From Macquaria australasica (taxonomy: Eukaryota; Chordata; Actinopteri; Centrarchiformes; Percichthyidae): a stretch of DNA of 64,000 nt. A program made the translations under genes and the position numbers. Shown one piece after another: positions 51,827-64,000 of the stretch. The notes under the pieces were generated by a model that was not told the origin of the DNA, did no database searches, and saw only the letters and a list, made by a program, of their open reading frames with translations. The DNA is taken from NCBI GenBank assembly GCA_005408345.1, contig SEMN01000053.1, positions 930,001 through 994,000 of the forward strand. Direction: 5' to 3'. Position 1 is the stretch's first letter; each line of letters starts with the position of its first letter.

Positions 51827-53854
51827 CATTTCAAACAACCGTCGTATCCCCACACTGGCCCTCCCCAGACACTGTTGTGACATAAAGGGAAACTTCGTCA
51901 ATTTTACACATCAGAGTCTGTTTACAGGTCTTGGGGAGGACTACTGCATAATATGTGGAAAAAAGTTGTATAAAGCCTTCTGTGGCTCCAAAGGGAGTTT
52001 CTAGATAAATAAATTGCCAGTCAGCGTAAGTTGGAGCTGAAGACTACAAGTTTGAAAATGAAAAAAATCTGGGGGTCTGGAGTTTTGAGCTCACCAGACC
52101 TCTGTAGCCCGCTCCTCATCTCTGCTTGAGGCTAGTGTCTCCAGGCTACATTAGCTGCTACTAGCATAACACACCCGAATCACCGACAGAACTTCCGTCG
52201 GTCGAGTTGCCTTCTGGGTAACATAGGCGCCAGGTTTTGACAAGGAAGAAGAATGCGTGGAATAAAAAAGACGATATCTCTGGTTCTGCTACACTGATTC
52301 TTTTTGATTCTCCATCGGGAGTCCGATGTTGTAGAAATGCAATGCTAAATCAGTGGAGAACAATTTTTTAAGTCCAGAGCCTAACCGGCTGGTGAGGTGT
52401 GGTTTATTTCCAACTGGTTTAGTGTGATTGTGTGAGAGATGATTATCCAACTCACCCTGTAAGCCTTCACAAATCGCACAAACACAGGGAAGAAGACGGA
52501 GGGCGGCGTTGTTTTGGAGTTCTCCCCGAAGAACTTTACTGCCTCGTCAAAGGCATCCTTTCAAAGACAGACGGTGGACTTGCTTAGAAAACATTTAGAT
52601 GACTTGTTGAGTCACCTTCAACAGAGTAAAAAAAAAACAAAAAAAAACAAGAAGAAAAACTAGAGCAATTACAAAGCGAGGTGTGCTCATGTTACCTGTG
52701 CAATCTTGGCATCGTCCTGCAGCTTCTTCAGCTTGCTCTCATTGTGTGCGATGAAGTCTTTGAGCATGGTGTTGTGGCCATGCATGCTGTACTCTCTTTT
52801 GGTCAGCTCCATGCCTCTGTTCAGCTCCTTAACATCCAGCAGGACGTTCTCCAACGACACTGTGAACACGAGCAGACGTATGAGTGGACGTGCAAATCCC
52901 GCACTGAACGGTAAAAAGCCAAATGAGAAAGCGAACGTGTGGCGCAGCAAGTTAACTTGAAACATACACGTCTGCACTGGACGACTTACCTGCTGCAGCT
53001 TTCTCCACATAGTGCAGCTCGTTGTAGAAGAGAGAAACTTGCGCGTATTTCTCCTTTACCACATTGGCTATGTAATGTAACAACGTCATCTTACGGTCCG
53101 TCGACTTGGTATCAAGTAGCTGTAGAGAAAGTAAAAGACACAAAACTTTAGAAAACATTTGTAAAGAAAAAGTAGAAAGCTTTAAAAGGCAGAAGGACGC
53201 AACTTACCAAGTCTAAACTCTGCAGCTTGAATCCGTACACCGCTCCTCTTTTGCTGCTGTTCATGTAGTTTCCAAGTGCCAAGATAATCTGACCAACGAG
53301 AAGAAACAAGAATGTGAAAAAAGGAAACCATGAGTTCATTTAACATTATGTTCAGTCTGCACACAAATGATTCAATTACCTCCAGAATTTTCTTTAGCTT
53401 CTGTGATGACTTGATGGACACAGATGCTGCGATGACTGCATGGAGTTGCTGTGGGGAAACAGAGAGGACGACATGGGAAGATTTAGAATGCAGTGCAGCA
53501 ATGTCACTTTCTATGATCACATCACATATAAACTGCCACTAGTCCTTTAGGTCCTAGTTCTCACCGGTGTGAGCATCTGCACACTCTCGCAGAAGTTGCC
53601 GATGAAGGCCATGATGGTCATCTTCTGCATGAGCCGCTCGATTTTACTGAACTGCATCATGAAGCGGTCCTCGTCCGTCAGGCTCTCCAGCGGCTTGCGC
53701 TCCTTCTCAAACTGCCGCAGGCTTTTAATCTCATTCTCCGTGGGCTGGAAGCGCATCAGACACTCCACAAAGTCCACCGGCAGAGTTCGTAGGTCAAATC
53801 TAAAAGACGGGGAGACACAGGAGGGTAGAGATACACAAGTATATTATTAGTGTG

Positions 53855-53897
<43 letters not shown>

Positions 53898-56800
53898 AAA
53901 CAATGTCTCCTTCAGGAAAAGTACTACATGCAGAGAGAGCATGCAAGAACACCAGAAGGATTTGGGTCTTACATCTGAATGGCCTTGCAGATTTCCTCAG
54001 GAGTCTTGCCCACTTTCCTCAGCGTGATGGCCAGGTTCTTCGCTCTGTTGGAGTCCAGTAGCGTCACCTTGTTGGGCCCCTTGTGGATGACCTTCTGCTT
54101 GCTCATGGTGAGGTCGATTGCTGGGCCCTGTGCTTTCGTCTTAAACATCTCCTCAAACTCGTCCACGTTCAGGTCCTTAAATACGGCGACACAGAATCAG
54201 TTAATGTTCCGTTATCACGGAAATGAGGCCAGAAAAGGACTAAACGCTTTGCTAACTGAGAGAAGACTCTCACCTCGAGTATCCTCTCATCATCAATCTC
54301 ATTGAAGACAGTCCCGTTGATCTGGTTCGGTTTCAGGGCTACCCAGTTAAAGACGGGCATGCGGAACTTTGTCTTGATGGGTTTCTTGATCTTAACAGCT
54401 GCACAGGACACAGAAGAGTTAGCACAGCGTCCCTATATACTATCAAGAGTACACACACATACATACACACACGTGCAGTTGAAAGGGTAGACAGGTATGT
54501 GGGATTGGTGATACACACGGACTGTCTTATCTCTAAAAACATACAATCCTACTTCAAGTTGATCAATTTTTTATTTTTATTTTCAAAGAATGCTTCCTTA
54601 AACAAAAAGGACACTGTCATTCTTCAAGCAGAGTGAAGCCTGATCGCCTTTGGTAGGAGAATAAGCCCAAACGGTATACCAATAAAGTAAATGGCGCATA
54701 TGTTGAGGATTTCCTGCATGGCCCGGTGACATAAGACAGATTATGGCTAGTTGTGGCCACCTGGGCTGATTCATTGAAGCTATGCATTGAGGTGGCGCCC
54801 TGCTTTGCTGCACAGACAAGGTGTCAGCAGGGACAGAAAGATAAGGCTGCCATAGGAAAGGTAAACAGCATTCCTGCTCTGCATAACCCCTTTCTATCAT
54901 CTGCGTGCCACTGTGTCTCAGCATGCAACCAACACTTTGAGAGGTGGCGATACTTCATTCGTACAAACACACTCACAATAACAAAACTACAGCAAGGTGT
55001 GAAGGTAGGCTAAACCATGCAGAATTTTGAAATTTGGTATTTTCTTTGTTGTTTAAAATCTTCTAAAATGTTTCACAGAAAGTCTTACTGCGAGAGGAGA
55101 AACAGCAGAACGACAGAATTCATAAAGTCGTGTTTTTGGAATGTGTGGCTTTATATGTTGCCGAGCTCATGTTTGTTAGGAGTGGCAAAAAGAAATAAAA
55201 AGAGAAAAATATGTTTGAGTAACACAACTGAGACTTGTTTCTGTGTTTTCTGCTGGGATTCAGAGGCTGAAAATACCATTTTCAAAACTTGTGATAAAGG
55301 AAGGGAACAGTGAGGGCAGGGACATGACATGACAAGCAGAACCTACAGAAAAGTTTGATGGGTCCCTCTGGTTGGCAGAAAAAGAAACAATTCACAGACA
55401 AATCATTTAGAAATTGAGTTAGTGAGAAAGCTTACACATGCACATTGCAAAACACACACTTTACAGTAAAGGGTCTATACTTTTAAGATAAAGGGCTTTC
55501 CACTGTTGTAACTGGCTTAACCAACAAAACTATCGCTGTATTTTCTGACTCAAAGGTCTCAAGCTTCTCAGGGCGGAAGTGACTTCACTCTAGAAGTTTA
55601 GCTTACACATACATACATACATACATACCCAGGAATATGCCCCCGCATCTACATACAGACAGACAGTGAGTCACATGAGGGTCTGGCCTTCTTACTTATC
55701 AATACTCATCATGTGAGCAGGAGCGTGTCTGACAGTAAGTCTGGTAAGTTAAGTTTCAGACACAGTCTTTAAAATATTATAAATTATAAATACATAAATT
55801 ACAGCATTTGGCATGATGTGTAAAATCAAAATTATTTTAACACTTAAGGATTTAACATTAGATTATAATATTGCATCTATCCAATTATCATTTAGTAATA
55901 TACTGTTCTGGTCCACCAACCAATAAACCCTTGAAAAACACACAAATTTAGACTAACTTTATTGAGCAACAAGCTTTAGCCAATCAGTGGCTAACTCAAC
56001 ACTGTACATCACACGCATGCAGCTGCTTCACAGTAAAAGCCCTACAGCAGCACCTCTTGCCTTAAGCCTATGCTTTCATCATGTTCCCAGCAAATGGAGG
56101 GCTTTTACTGTGACGCAGCTACAGTAAGCGTTAAGGTGGCATTAACATTAAAAGTTTGCAGTGGAGGAAAGTAGTTAAAGCTGGATTTCCTTATACCTCT
56201 GACAAAGCAAGCAAAGCTGCAGCAGGAGCTACAGGCAGTATGATTATCGGCAGCTCTTAATGACGTGTTTATTGTGGAAATTAATATTGTAATGTGCTAA
56301 TATATGTAAAATAAGTACCACTATCAAATATAAACATCAGCAGGGAAGTCCAGGTCACGAAAGAAGTCTAACACTGTTTTGCCAAAAATCCTGCATATTA
56401 CTATTAAACATGTATAAACTGCTATTCCCATTATAGGATCATTTTCCATCACATATCACATTACTCACATATAGACACAAACATGCCAAACGTGTGTGTA
56501 TTTGTTCCATTAGACGACTTTACCTGCTAATCCAGAGTTCATGATGACAGTGGGCGTCCCGCAGCCGGGCAGTGGGGGTGCTGCAGGAGGAGGCGGAGGA
56601 GGCATAGGTGCTGAGGCTGGCCCTGGGGGAGGAGGTGGAGGTGGAGGGGGAGGCGGCGGAGGTGGGGGAGCTGCTGCTGCAGGGATGGCCGATGATGGTC
56701 CGTTCGACACTGTGAGAGAGGAGAGACGGAAGGGTAAACAAACAACCACGTGTCCTGAGCTCCGTATCTGTACATCTCTAATGCAGACGTTTGGAAAGTT

Positions 56801-59800
56801 TAGCTATTGGAGAGTGTTTAGCGATTGTAACCAAGTTTCAGGTTAAAATAGTTTAAATTAACTACTGGAAAATAAACTTTTACAGATCTGGGGTTATAAT
56901 TTTTGTTATTCAGCTCAATGCTTAATATCATTTTTTTTATCCGACATGCAAAATGTGTATATTCTTTCCTGTCTTCTCTCTTCTTTCTGCATTTCATGAT
57001 AAACAGCCTATAAGCTAACAAACTGGACTAATATTAAACCTACATGTGCCGTTCACTGGCAGTGGAGGGGGTGGGGGAGGTGGTGGTGGTGGAGCGGGCG
57101 TGCCCGCTACGACTCCCACATGGTTTGGACTGACAGCTGCACCATTTCCTCCCATGAAGGAACCCGGCAAGCCCCCCACACCGGAGGGTGGCGAGGGCAG
57201 GATGGAAATGTCTCCGTCTCCCTTCTTGTGGATCTTGATGGTGCCTTGTTTCTCCAGTTCGTGGATCTTCTTCTCCAGGTTGCTCTGTCGCTGGATGGCC
57301 TCGTCCTTCTCCTTCAACATCTGCCGCAGTGTGTGCACCTGCGAGCTAGTGTCTTTGTAGACTTCCTGCGTGGGAGAGGGGCAGAGACAGGGAGTTAATA
57401 TTTATAAAACCTATGAGGAACCATGGAGCTGATCAACAGCTTTCCAACATTTGGCAGCAGAAAAAAATAATACAATGTACTAATTTAAAACCAGTAACAG
57501 AGATCATTTACTATTACAAAATGGGCTTCATGGAAAAATGATACACTGACTACTTTGTGGTACTGTTGTAAATATGTGTTGTGGTGATGTGATTATCCCT
57601 TGTTTTTCCAGGAAATACTTATAATCTTATGGAATATTTGATGCCATTCGTACAAACATATGGTTGATCTTTATAAAAATGAATGTGCAGTGCATATAAT
57701 GCAGGATATCTGGACGCATAAGTATTGTCTAACCAAAGAGTTCATTTTAACAGTTGGGGGAAACTTTTCTGTTTGTATTTAGTGAGTAGTGCTGACAACT
57801 TGAAAGATGAATGTGAATGTTGTGCATGAGTCTGACCCTGATGGATTCAAGGTCCTTGTTCCTTTGCATCAGCTGCTTCTCCAGCTCCACGATCTTTGAC
57901 ATGGCCTCGTTCTCCATGTCCTGCAGCTTCTCTGTCATCTACAAGGGCAACAGCCAGGAGGAAAAGGTCACACGGTGACGTGAACTTGTTGCCACGACAA
58001 TGTCCAACTCAATATGCCAACAAATAGATCCACTGGGGCATTGGTGTAAGGCAGCTATCATATATCTTTTTCTGGATTAAAACAAATTGTGAGGATTTAA
58101 AAGTGAGTATGTGTCCATATATAAAAGTGCCCTCACAGTCTTTTTATGGTGGCTGACAGTTAAGGGAAAACATGAGATCATAATAAATCCCACGGTGAGA
58201 GGGCACGTAGAGCACAATGTGTAGCCTTTTGTGAGCAAAGACAAATAAGATTAGGGAATCAGTTTTGTGGATTTTCAGACTAAAATCAACAGTCGAGGTC
58301 TCTCACATGCGACATGTTCTCCTCCAGCTCCTCCACGCGCTCCAGGGCAGCGTTTTTGGTCTCCGCATCCTCCAGAAGGGCTCCCACGTCAAACACATTA
58401 TCCAAGTAGGCCTGGATCTGAACCTGCAGCTTATCACTCTCCGTATGCTTTAGTTTCTGGAAAATATGCACACAAAAAGAGATATTGTGACGATAAGAGC
58501 GAGGCAGTGTAAGGGAGTGAGAGGGGCGAGATACTTATTTTTTCAGTTCACTGCATGAGGCTGGCGTCTCATACTCCCGAGGCCGGCATTGATCTCACCT
58601 ATGCAGCGAGGCAGGATTTACAAAACTGACCGATTTTTTTTCTAAAGTAATGGAAAAGGCATTATTGACTGCTTTTCTGTGGTTGCTGTCTCAGGGGTGC
58701 TGTGATGACAACCTATGCTCTGGACTGTCAGTTCAGTCTGGCCATTTTTCCTGCAGCATTGTGTCTCAACTCACGTCCAAGTAGTCGTCCAGACACAGCT
58801 TGGTGAAGTCGAACTGCAGATGAACCCTGAAGTTCATGTCCTCCACCGAGTGCACGACTATGTTGATGAACTGCATACAGGCCACCTAGGGAATAAAAAC
58901 AGACAAAATACAGTTAGCGAATGAGGATGCGACACATCATAAACAGTCGGCTGTCCTAATGTTTGTAAAACCCTGCATATAATATATGAGATCCATGAGA
59001 TCCAAACAAACTGCTGACAATGCAAAGTAAAAATGTAATTTACAACAGGTTTCAGGTTTTTGTATAACAGCCTGGTACTTCTATGAAATGGTTTGACGCT
59101 CATTATCACATCTATTTCATTGTAATATAGCTTTCACTGAAATTGTGTGTATAAATCCTTATTGTTGTGCTTGCTTGGCTGGAAGAGTAGCTTATCTGGC
59201 AGATTAAAAGCATCTGGGGAAAAAACAACAAAACCAAATTAACAAAATCAGCCAGTTCAACTCCATCGGCTGCCTTATGGGAGCCTGCATAAACTGATCA
59301 AGAGGGATCTCCTCAGTGTCTAATGTACACACACGCTTCTCCTCTGCCTGACACTGGCTTAATAAACTTCCGGTAAGAAGCTCAGTTGTCTCGGAGCGAC
59401 ATGGCAGCTTTGACAAAGTCAAGACTTGTGACAAGTCCTATTGAAGGCCTATTCAAACACAACATCTGTTGGTTTTCACGCACATACAGTGTTTGCCTCA
59501 CATCAATTAAGACACTTAGATGGACACACACACTGGATAAAATCACATCTAAAGTAGGCCCTTTCTTCAGGGTGTCTTTTATTCTTATCTGCCAGGCTAG
59601 ACTTGAGCTGTGATGAGAACAATTAAAAGGACTCTTCTGTTGACTTATTTTTGAGTTTGGACAAACATATGAGGACACGTGCAGCAGTGTTCAGAATATT
59701 CAAAAAATCTACATTTCTAACCAGCTGAGAACTGTGATTGCATCACATCTGGACCTTTGCAGCTCCCTGTGCATCTGTCTAACCCAGAGATTACAGTTAG

Positions 59801-62800
59801 CCCTAATCTGCCTCTAAACACCTGACAGCGATGAGAGAGAAACAGCATTCGCTCAGTGCTTCTGCAGCTCAAAAAGCACCACGAGCTACCCGCGGGTTTG
59901 CCTGGTGATGTAGGATTTTCGAGGGATTGCAGTGCGATCAATAAGTCATTAGGAGCGCGAATGTGTGTGTGTGTGTGTACATACCATGAAGTCGATGTTG
60001 TTGTCCTCGTTCTTGAAATACTCCATTAGCCTCTCAAACCGCTGCGTCTCCATACACACCTGCAAAACAAACCACATGTCAATTATTGTGTTTAGTGGAG
60101 ATTAGGCGCAGAGAACGACCCGCAGTGATTTATGCAATCAATCAGTGATTTGCATAAATGACACAGACTCCTCATAATTCACACAAACCATGAAATGTGC
60201 TGCCCGAGACAAAAACATTCCCGACTTCAGCTTGAATTTCTGTGCTGTCCAAACACAGTGGCACTAGAAATGAATGCTTGCACTGTTACCTCATGAACCC
60301 TTCTAACCACAAATTTCAATCAATATCACCATTACCCTGTCAGAAAACCAGAGGTGATCAACAGCATTTGGTGATGAAAAGTCAATGACGTTAGCTAGAT
60401 AATTATTATAATAAGTTATTCATAAATTGCTGCTGAATGATTCTTTGTTTTTATAGGAAGCCGCCTGATGTACATAGTGCATCTGTGTTCAATATTGCTT
60501 GTGGTTCAACTTTTACCGCATATACTGTAGTTTTTTGGTCATGCCAGTAAAGATTATTTGAACTAGAATTTGGGAGACACAGAAGAACAGAGACAGAGAG
60601 ATAAAAAAAAAAAAAGAGGGGGAGAGAGAGAGATGCTCTGCAGTTCAGACAGTTCATCTGGAGGGCAATGAGTGAGATGGAGCATGATAAAGAATTGAGA
60701 AGAGAGGGAGGAAGAAAGAGGAGGGGTGTGTATCCAAAAACCTCTGAATGTTTCGAGCCTCAGCCTGCGGCCGCAGTCGTCACACCCAGCATATCAAAGT
60801 CACTAAGCAAACTAGATCTAATGATACTACATTTGAAAGTGTCACTTTTTAATGAGAGAAAGAAACAGACAAAAAAAATTACACTGCAAAAAGAATACAG
60901 AAACGTGAGTCCTCAAATGCTTCCAGCTGCCTACAATATCATGACACTAACTTTCATCTCATTAGACGAGCTACATTCTCCCTGAGCCTTATTCTCCCAC
61001 TAATGCTAATGCCACTGAGAGCAACACTCAATATTTCATTCAGGGGTGTAAATATTGCATTAACTGCAGTCGGCCCATTTTTGCAGGCCGTATGCTACAA
61101 AATGGGGCTGCTGTTAGCGCCCACTCCATCATAAACCTCCCACTCTCTTCTCCGGCAGCCAGAATACCTCAACCAGACAGACAAGGGTCAGGCAAGGCTG
61201 TCTGTTGCGTCTCTCTCTCCGCTATTCTGAGCTTTGATGTGTCTGCCAAATCCAGTAACACGTAACTGTTTTCTCTGGAGGTTGAGTGGGTCCCTGCTGT
61301 GTTATGCAGCTAAACCGCTGTCTGTAATCGGTGGACAAAGAGCTCTTTCCTAGATGCTATCCCTTTGCAGGAATGAGGAATCTACCGGTCTCAGATCTGC
61401 CGGGGGAGCATGCCTCCAGGGCTGAGTCACTGTTTGAAAATTGCACAGTCGAAAATGTAATGACATATTCGTCTCCTCAGACCCCACTTCCCCTCTCCGT
61501 GCAGCTCGTACCTCCTTAAAGTTGTCGAACGCAGAGAGAATTATTTCGTGGCCTCCTCTCACGAGACAAACTGCCGCCAGGAGCTCCAAGACCAGAGCTT
61601 TAGTTCTGTAAAACACGGAGAAAATAAAGGCAGGAATGGTTTAGTAAATGACAAGGCAAACCTGTATTTAAACACGGAGCAAAGTGGAACACAGTGTAAT
61701 TTAAGATCCTGCCAATGCTGAAACCTCTGTGTTGAATAGATCTACATGGCAATTACAGTGTTTATAACAATTACAATTGTCTTTTTAAGGTTATACATCT
61801 TTATAAATATTAATCGACAACTTTATAAAAATGTATTATTATGCAGACATGCCAAGGATATGAGGTCCGCCTTAAATAACTCACTGAAAAAAGTTTTGCA
61901 GCCTGAGAGGAAAAAAAAATAGAAGAGCTCCATATTTTCATCTTATCCACTGGATTAAAAGGCAGGTATAAAAAATTAATACTTCAGGCCTAATCCGTGT
62001 GTGTGTGTGTGTTGGGGCACACAGGACAGCGACGTCCTGTGCGTCCAGTCTGTAGTTCATTCATGCAGGATTTCTCTGCCTGGATGAGATGACATGTGAC
62101 AGGTGAAGCGAAGTGGTTTCACATCCACTTTTGAGGAAATCCTTGAGCCTCGGGGCACCAAGTGAAAACATACACACACACACACAGAAGTAAGTCCTTC
62201 TGGTGGCTGTCTCGGTAAGCAGCTGCCAGTGTAGTGAAGTGTGCCAGCGGTGCCCTGACCCGTCTGTCGGGATGAATGTGCCCCTGAGCTACAAAGACAC
62301 TCACTCTGGATCAGACTGTGCAGGTGCACTGAGGCTAATGTTGGACTTCCATTATGGATTTGGGTCTTTGTTGGTAGAATATCTGGATTTGTTCAGGTCC
62401 AAATTTAACAGACCTCTTATCGAGTCTTTTATCCCGTGGGTCTTTCTTTATTAGCAAAGAGCAACGTAAAAACATTCAGCTATTCATTTAGATAAAGAGC
62501 AAACGAATAATCCATCTGGAAAGACTTGACTTTTAGTTCTTTAAATATCAAGAGCTTTTAGTTATTTGTAACTTTTTGTTTTAACTTACCTTGGGTTTTT
62601 ATTGTTGAGACTTAGTGCAATTTCATTCACAGCATGTGGGTGTGACATGACCATGTTGAAGCCGTACTGGAGGATGAAAAAACAAACAAGAGGGAGGAAG
62701 ACAGAGACAAATAAGCTAATTAACAGAGAAGAGGACCCACTGAATAAGCAAGAGGTGCATTCCTCTGCATAATAAATGAAACATACAGAACTAGCAGTGG

Positions 62801-63005
62801 AACAAATTGAATTTGGCTTCAGTTAGATAAGTGTGCTTTAGTCCAGAGGGACATGCAGTCTGCGTGGACGTCCTCTGGGGAGTGCAGAGGGCTGACCTGG
62901 TAGTTCATGATAGCACGCAGGCACATGATGCAGACGTGGACGTCGTCTTTCTTGCACACCAGTCTGGAGTTTTTCAGAGTTCTCCGGCTCGGCAGTGTGT
63001 TGCAA
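49106..63005 (-). CDS. fmnl2: Formin-like 2, partial (5' exons beyond the window), 20 coding exons
   Basis: The joined exons encode 881 residues to the stop, matching human FMNL2 from about residue 206 of 1086. FMNL2 is a Cdc42-regulated formin that nucleates and elongates actin at the leading edge and at junctions. Exons in transcript order: 62897-63005, 62590-62666, 61512-61605, 59985-60059, 58775-58885, 58307-58456, 57837-57938, 57044-57365, 56524-56709, 54274-54398, 53973-54175, 53565-53799, 53380-53448, 53208-53288, 52990-53119, 52696-52859, 52456-52557, 51410-51505, 50827-50950, 49106-49197. All use GT-AG sites and the phases agree. Order of regions: armadillo/DID (FH3), coiled coil, poly-Pro FH1, FH2, DAD. 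FMNL2 is favoured over FMNL3 and FMNL1 by sequence and by linkage to prpf40a and rprm. Teleosts may have two fmnl2 copies; a or b is not assigned. Upstream exons (N-terminal GTPase-binding part) are off the right edge. Confidence 0.95.
49558..50409. mobile_element. hAT-like non-autonomous element in an fmnl2 intron
   Basis: The left end TAGTGGTGGAA and right end TTCCACCACTG form an 11-bp inverted terminal repeat with one mismatch. The flanking octamers CCCGTGGC (49550-49557) and CCCATGAC (50410-50417) agree at six of eight positions, as expected of a decayed 8-bp target duplication, the length made by hAT transposases. Inner arms (TTACTTAAGTAAAAGTAG on the left, AGTAAATGTGCTTAG on the right) are the familiar fish text. 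About 49880-50240 carries different repeat text (ATCGGTATCAGTG, GGTTGGGCTATAGT) and may be a nested insertion. Confidence 0.75.
51300..51329 (-). CDS. fmnl2: Candidate in-frame 30-nt cassette microexon of fmnl2
   Basis: On the minus strand a pyrimidine-rich tract and CAGGGCAG (two tandem acceptors 5 nt apart) precede 30 nt reading [10 protein letters not shown], followed by a GTAAAC donor. It lies between the exons at 51410-51505 and 50827-50950, both joined in phase 0, so inclusion adds ten residues with no frame change. Use of the outer acceptor would make it 35 nt and shift the frame. The sequence resembles the last 30 nt of the preceding exon, suggesting local duplication. Not present in the human protein I know. 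Transcript support is needed. Confidence 0.5.
51791..51823. repeat. (CA)n microsatellite in an fmnl2 intron
   Basis: About 16 uninterrupted CA units. Confidence 0.9.
52090..52400. repeat. Probable dispersed repeat in an fmnl2 intron
   Basis: The text CTACATTAGCTGCTACTAGC, ACCGACAGAACTTCCGTCGG (a short imperfect palindrome) and CGATATCTCTGGTTCTGC resembles wording I associate with percomorph interspersed repeats. I cannot fix its ends or class. Confidence 0.4.
53859..53895. repeat. (TA)n microsatellite in an fmnl2 intron
   Basis: About 18 TA units, located 60 bp upstream (transcript sense) of the acceptor at 53800. Confidence 0.9.
54399..56523 (-). other. fmnl2: fmnl2 intron between FH1 and FH2 exons, 2.1 kb
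   Basis: No extra exon was recognised. It contains an (ACAT)n tract at 55605-55628 and otherwise unremarkable sequence. Confidence 0.5.
56524..56709 (-). other. fmnl2: fmnl2 FH1 poly-proline exon
   Basis: This exon encodes about 62 residues with an uninterrupted run of 15 Pro plus a second Pro-rich block ([13 protein letters not shown]), the profilin-actin loading segment. It closes with [11 protein letters not shown], which joins [12 protein letters not shown] at the start of FH2. The complementary + strand is a Gly-codon tract and gives a spurious Gly-rich frame. Confidence 0.92.
57044..58456 (-). other. fmnl2: fmnl2 coiled-coil exons leading into FH1
   Basis: Exon 58307-58456 ([10 protein letters not shown] ... 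[10 protein letters not shown]), exon 57837-57938 ([20 protein letters not shown]) and the start of exon 57044-57365 ([20 protein letters not shown]) show the heptad-rich dimerisation helix. The last exon then changes to a Gly/Pro linker and about ten consecutive Pro, the first part of FH1. Confidence 0.9.
58775..63005 (-). other. fmnl2: fmnl2 DID/FH3 armadillo exons
   Basis: Five exons encode window residues 1-155, including [54 protein letters not shown] and [13 protein letters not shown]. This is the diaphanous-inhibitory region, which folds on the C-terminal DAD to hold the protein inactive until a Rho-family GTPase binds. The first codon is a Cys where human has Tyr. Introns here are 1.0-1.5 kb and are mostly repeat-poor. 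Confidence 0.92.
59719..59820 (+). pseudogene. Possible LINE reverse-transcriptase remnant
   Basis: The + strand reads [20 protein letters not shown] then LTQRLQLAL, resembling the LRT-hydrophobic-SHLDYCNSLYxGL...LQLVQN stretch at the C-terminal side of fish non-LTR reverse transcriptases. Only about 34 codons are recognisable, antisense within an fmnl2 intron. Similarity is judged by eye. Confidence 0.45.
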
Positions 63006-64000
63006 CTAAAACAAATCACAGAAAAGACAAAAACAATTCAGTGATAACAGGAAAAAAGGGCCGTTTTACTAAAAGATGCGTTGAGTCTATAAGCATCTGA
63101 ACACAAACAAGAGGCCTGGATAAATAAGAAAACAGATGCCATTTGTGAATGAGCCTCCATTACACACCACCTCCTTCACATAGGGAGGCTGTTAAAGTGC
63201 CACGTCACCTTACATTAACACACACAAAGGCCATATAATCTACAGCCTCGCCAGGGGCCACAGGATGCCCTCTTCCAATTGTTTTAACTTTATGTCCTTC
63301 ACAAAGATATCACTTACAGCTAACACAACAGAAGCCAGTCATTTGCATGCAGCACAGTGATTGTGCAGCTTTATGTGGACAAAAACATGGCCTTTTCTCC
63401 CAGAGCAGCTCTCACAATAAAAGGGAAATGCTGGAGCAGCAGTATTACTGAATAATATGCAGAGCCAGTCAGAGCAAAACGGTTTATTTTCAGACTTTTG
63501 TCACGAGGTTCAATTACTGCCCCGAGTCCCGGGGGAAAAATGCGTCTTCAGGCTACCGATAGACACGCCGATTCGTGTCAGCTGCCATGTCTGAAGGCGT
63601 GACTCCTCTGTGAGTCACAACATGCTGTGTGTTTATTTGTCAGAAAAAGGCAAGGACTTTCAAGTCAGCAGTTTCAGAAAAAAGATAGTTAAGTGCTCAT
63701 TAAAAAAACAAAAAACAAGCTGGAAAACAGTTAAACTTCATGTTTTGAAATGAAGTTGTTTGTGTGTGTCTGACATTTACTATGTGAGATTGTGTGTCTT
63801 TGTATTTCGGATTATTCTGCATGTCGTGTTCAGCAGCATGTGGTGCCGGCCGGGTGCAAAACAAGCTGGCTCACATAAATGCATTGGATTCATGAGACAC
63901 TTGCTGACAGGACAGGAGCTCCCGCTTCACAAAAAAAAAAAAAAAAAAAAACTAAAAAGGAGTTCATCCAGGGCTTTTTCCTCTCCTGATTAATCAACAC
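63006..64000 (-). other. fmnl2: fmnl2 intron running off the window edge
   Basis: No exon was recognised. There is a 21-A run at 63931-63951. The next upstream coding exon, expected to end near ...HSALRY in human numbering, must lie beyond the edge. Confidence 0.6.

Larger units (their letters stand above)
51410..54398 (-). other. fmnl2: fmnl2 FH2 actin-nucleation exons
   Basis: Nine exons encode the FH2 core from [18 protein letters not shown] through the lasso/linker ([18 protein letters not shown]), the knob, the [20 protein letters not shown] signature (window residues about 625-644), the post region and the basic helix. The GNYMN box, the family hallmark, is intact. The FH2 exons here are compact, with introns of about 90-550 bp except the last two. 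A (TA)n array at 53859-53895 sits in the intron between 53799 and 53973. Confidence 0.95.

Noticed and set aside
56541..56846. Plus-strand Gly-rich frame of 101 codons
   Set aside because: It is the antisense of the poly-proline FH1 exon of fmnl2; Pro codons read as Gly on the other strand.
57046..57360. Plus-strand Gly-rich frame of 104 codons
   Set aside because: It is antisense to the coiled-coil/FH1 exon of fmnl2, which has correct splice sites and strong family similarity.

Overview
This window is nuclear DNA of a bony fish, most likely a percomorph teleost. It has GT-AG introns of 80 bp to 2.3 kb, vertebrate genes with near-human protein identity, and many short dispersed repeats of types common in percomorph genomes. 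It is not microbial: no operons, CRISPR arrays or prophage.

Three protein genes are recognisable. From left to right: reprimo (rprm, + strand, one coding exon, 143-451); prpf40a (+ strand, 27 coding exons, 30227-43696), a U1 snRNP-associated splicing factor with two WW domains, FF repeats and a basic RS/K-rich tail; and fmnl2 (- strand, 49106-63005, its 5' part beyond the right edge), a Rho-GTPase-regulated formin with DID/FH3, coiled coil, FH1, FH2 and DAD regions. Order and relative orientation match the human chromosome 2q23 neighbourhood (FMNL2, PRPF40A, RPRM). The human neighbour ARL6IP6, expected between prpf40a and rprm, was not recognised.

The 29 kb between rprm and prpf40a has no gene I can support. 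It holds simple repeats and remnants of mobile elements: a LINE/SINE-type tail near 4.4-4.7 kb, a repeat at 4.75-5.6 kb split by a second element, a sister copy at 14.5-15.0 kb, a decayed Tc1-like transposase near 16.2 kb, a local duplication split by an element at 19.1-20.5 kb, and a foldback element at 25.2-25.9 kb. prpf40a and fmnl2 converge on 44.3-47.3 kb.

The three genes act in separate processes (cell-cycle arrest, splicing, actin assembly); their proximity reflects old synteny, not a pathway. I found no undescribed multi-gene system. The items most worth a second look are in fmnl2: two adjacent perfect stem-loops just after the stop codon, an in-frame 30-nt microexon that looks copied from the end of the preceding exon, and an alternative last exon whose reading frame runs far past the usual end. 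prpf40a has an exon carrying only the start codon and a pair of microexons of 19 and 20 nt.
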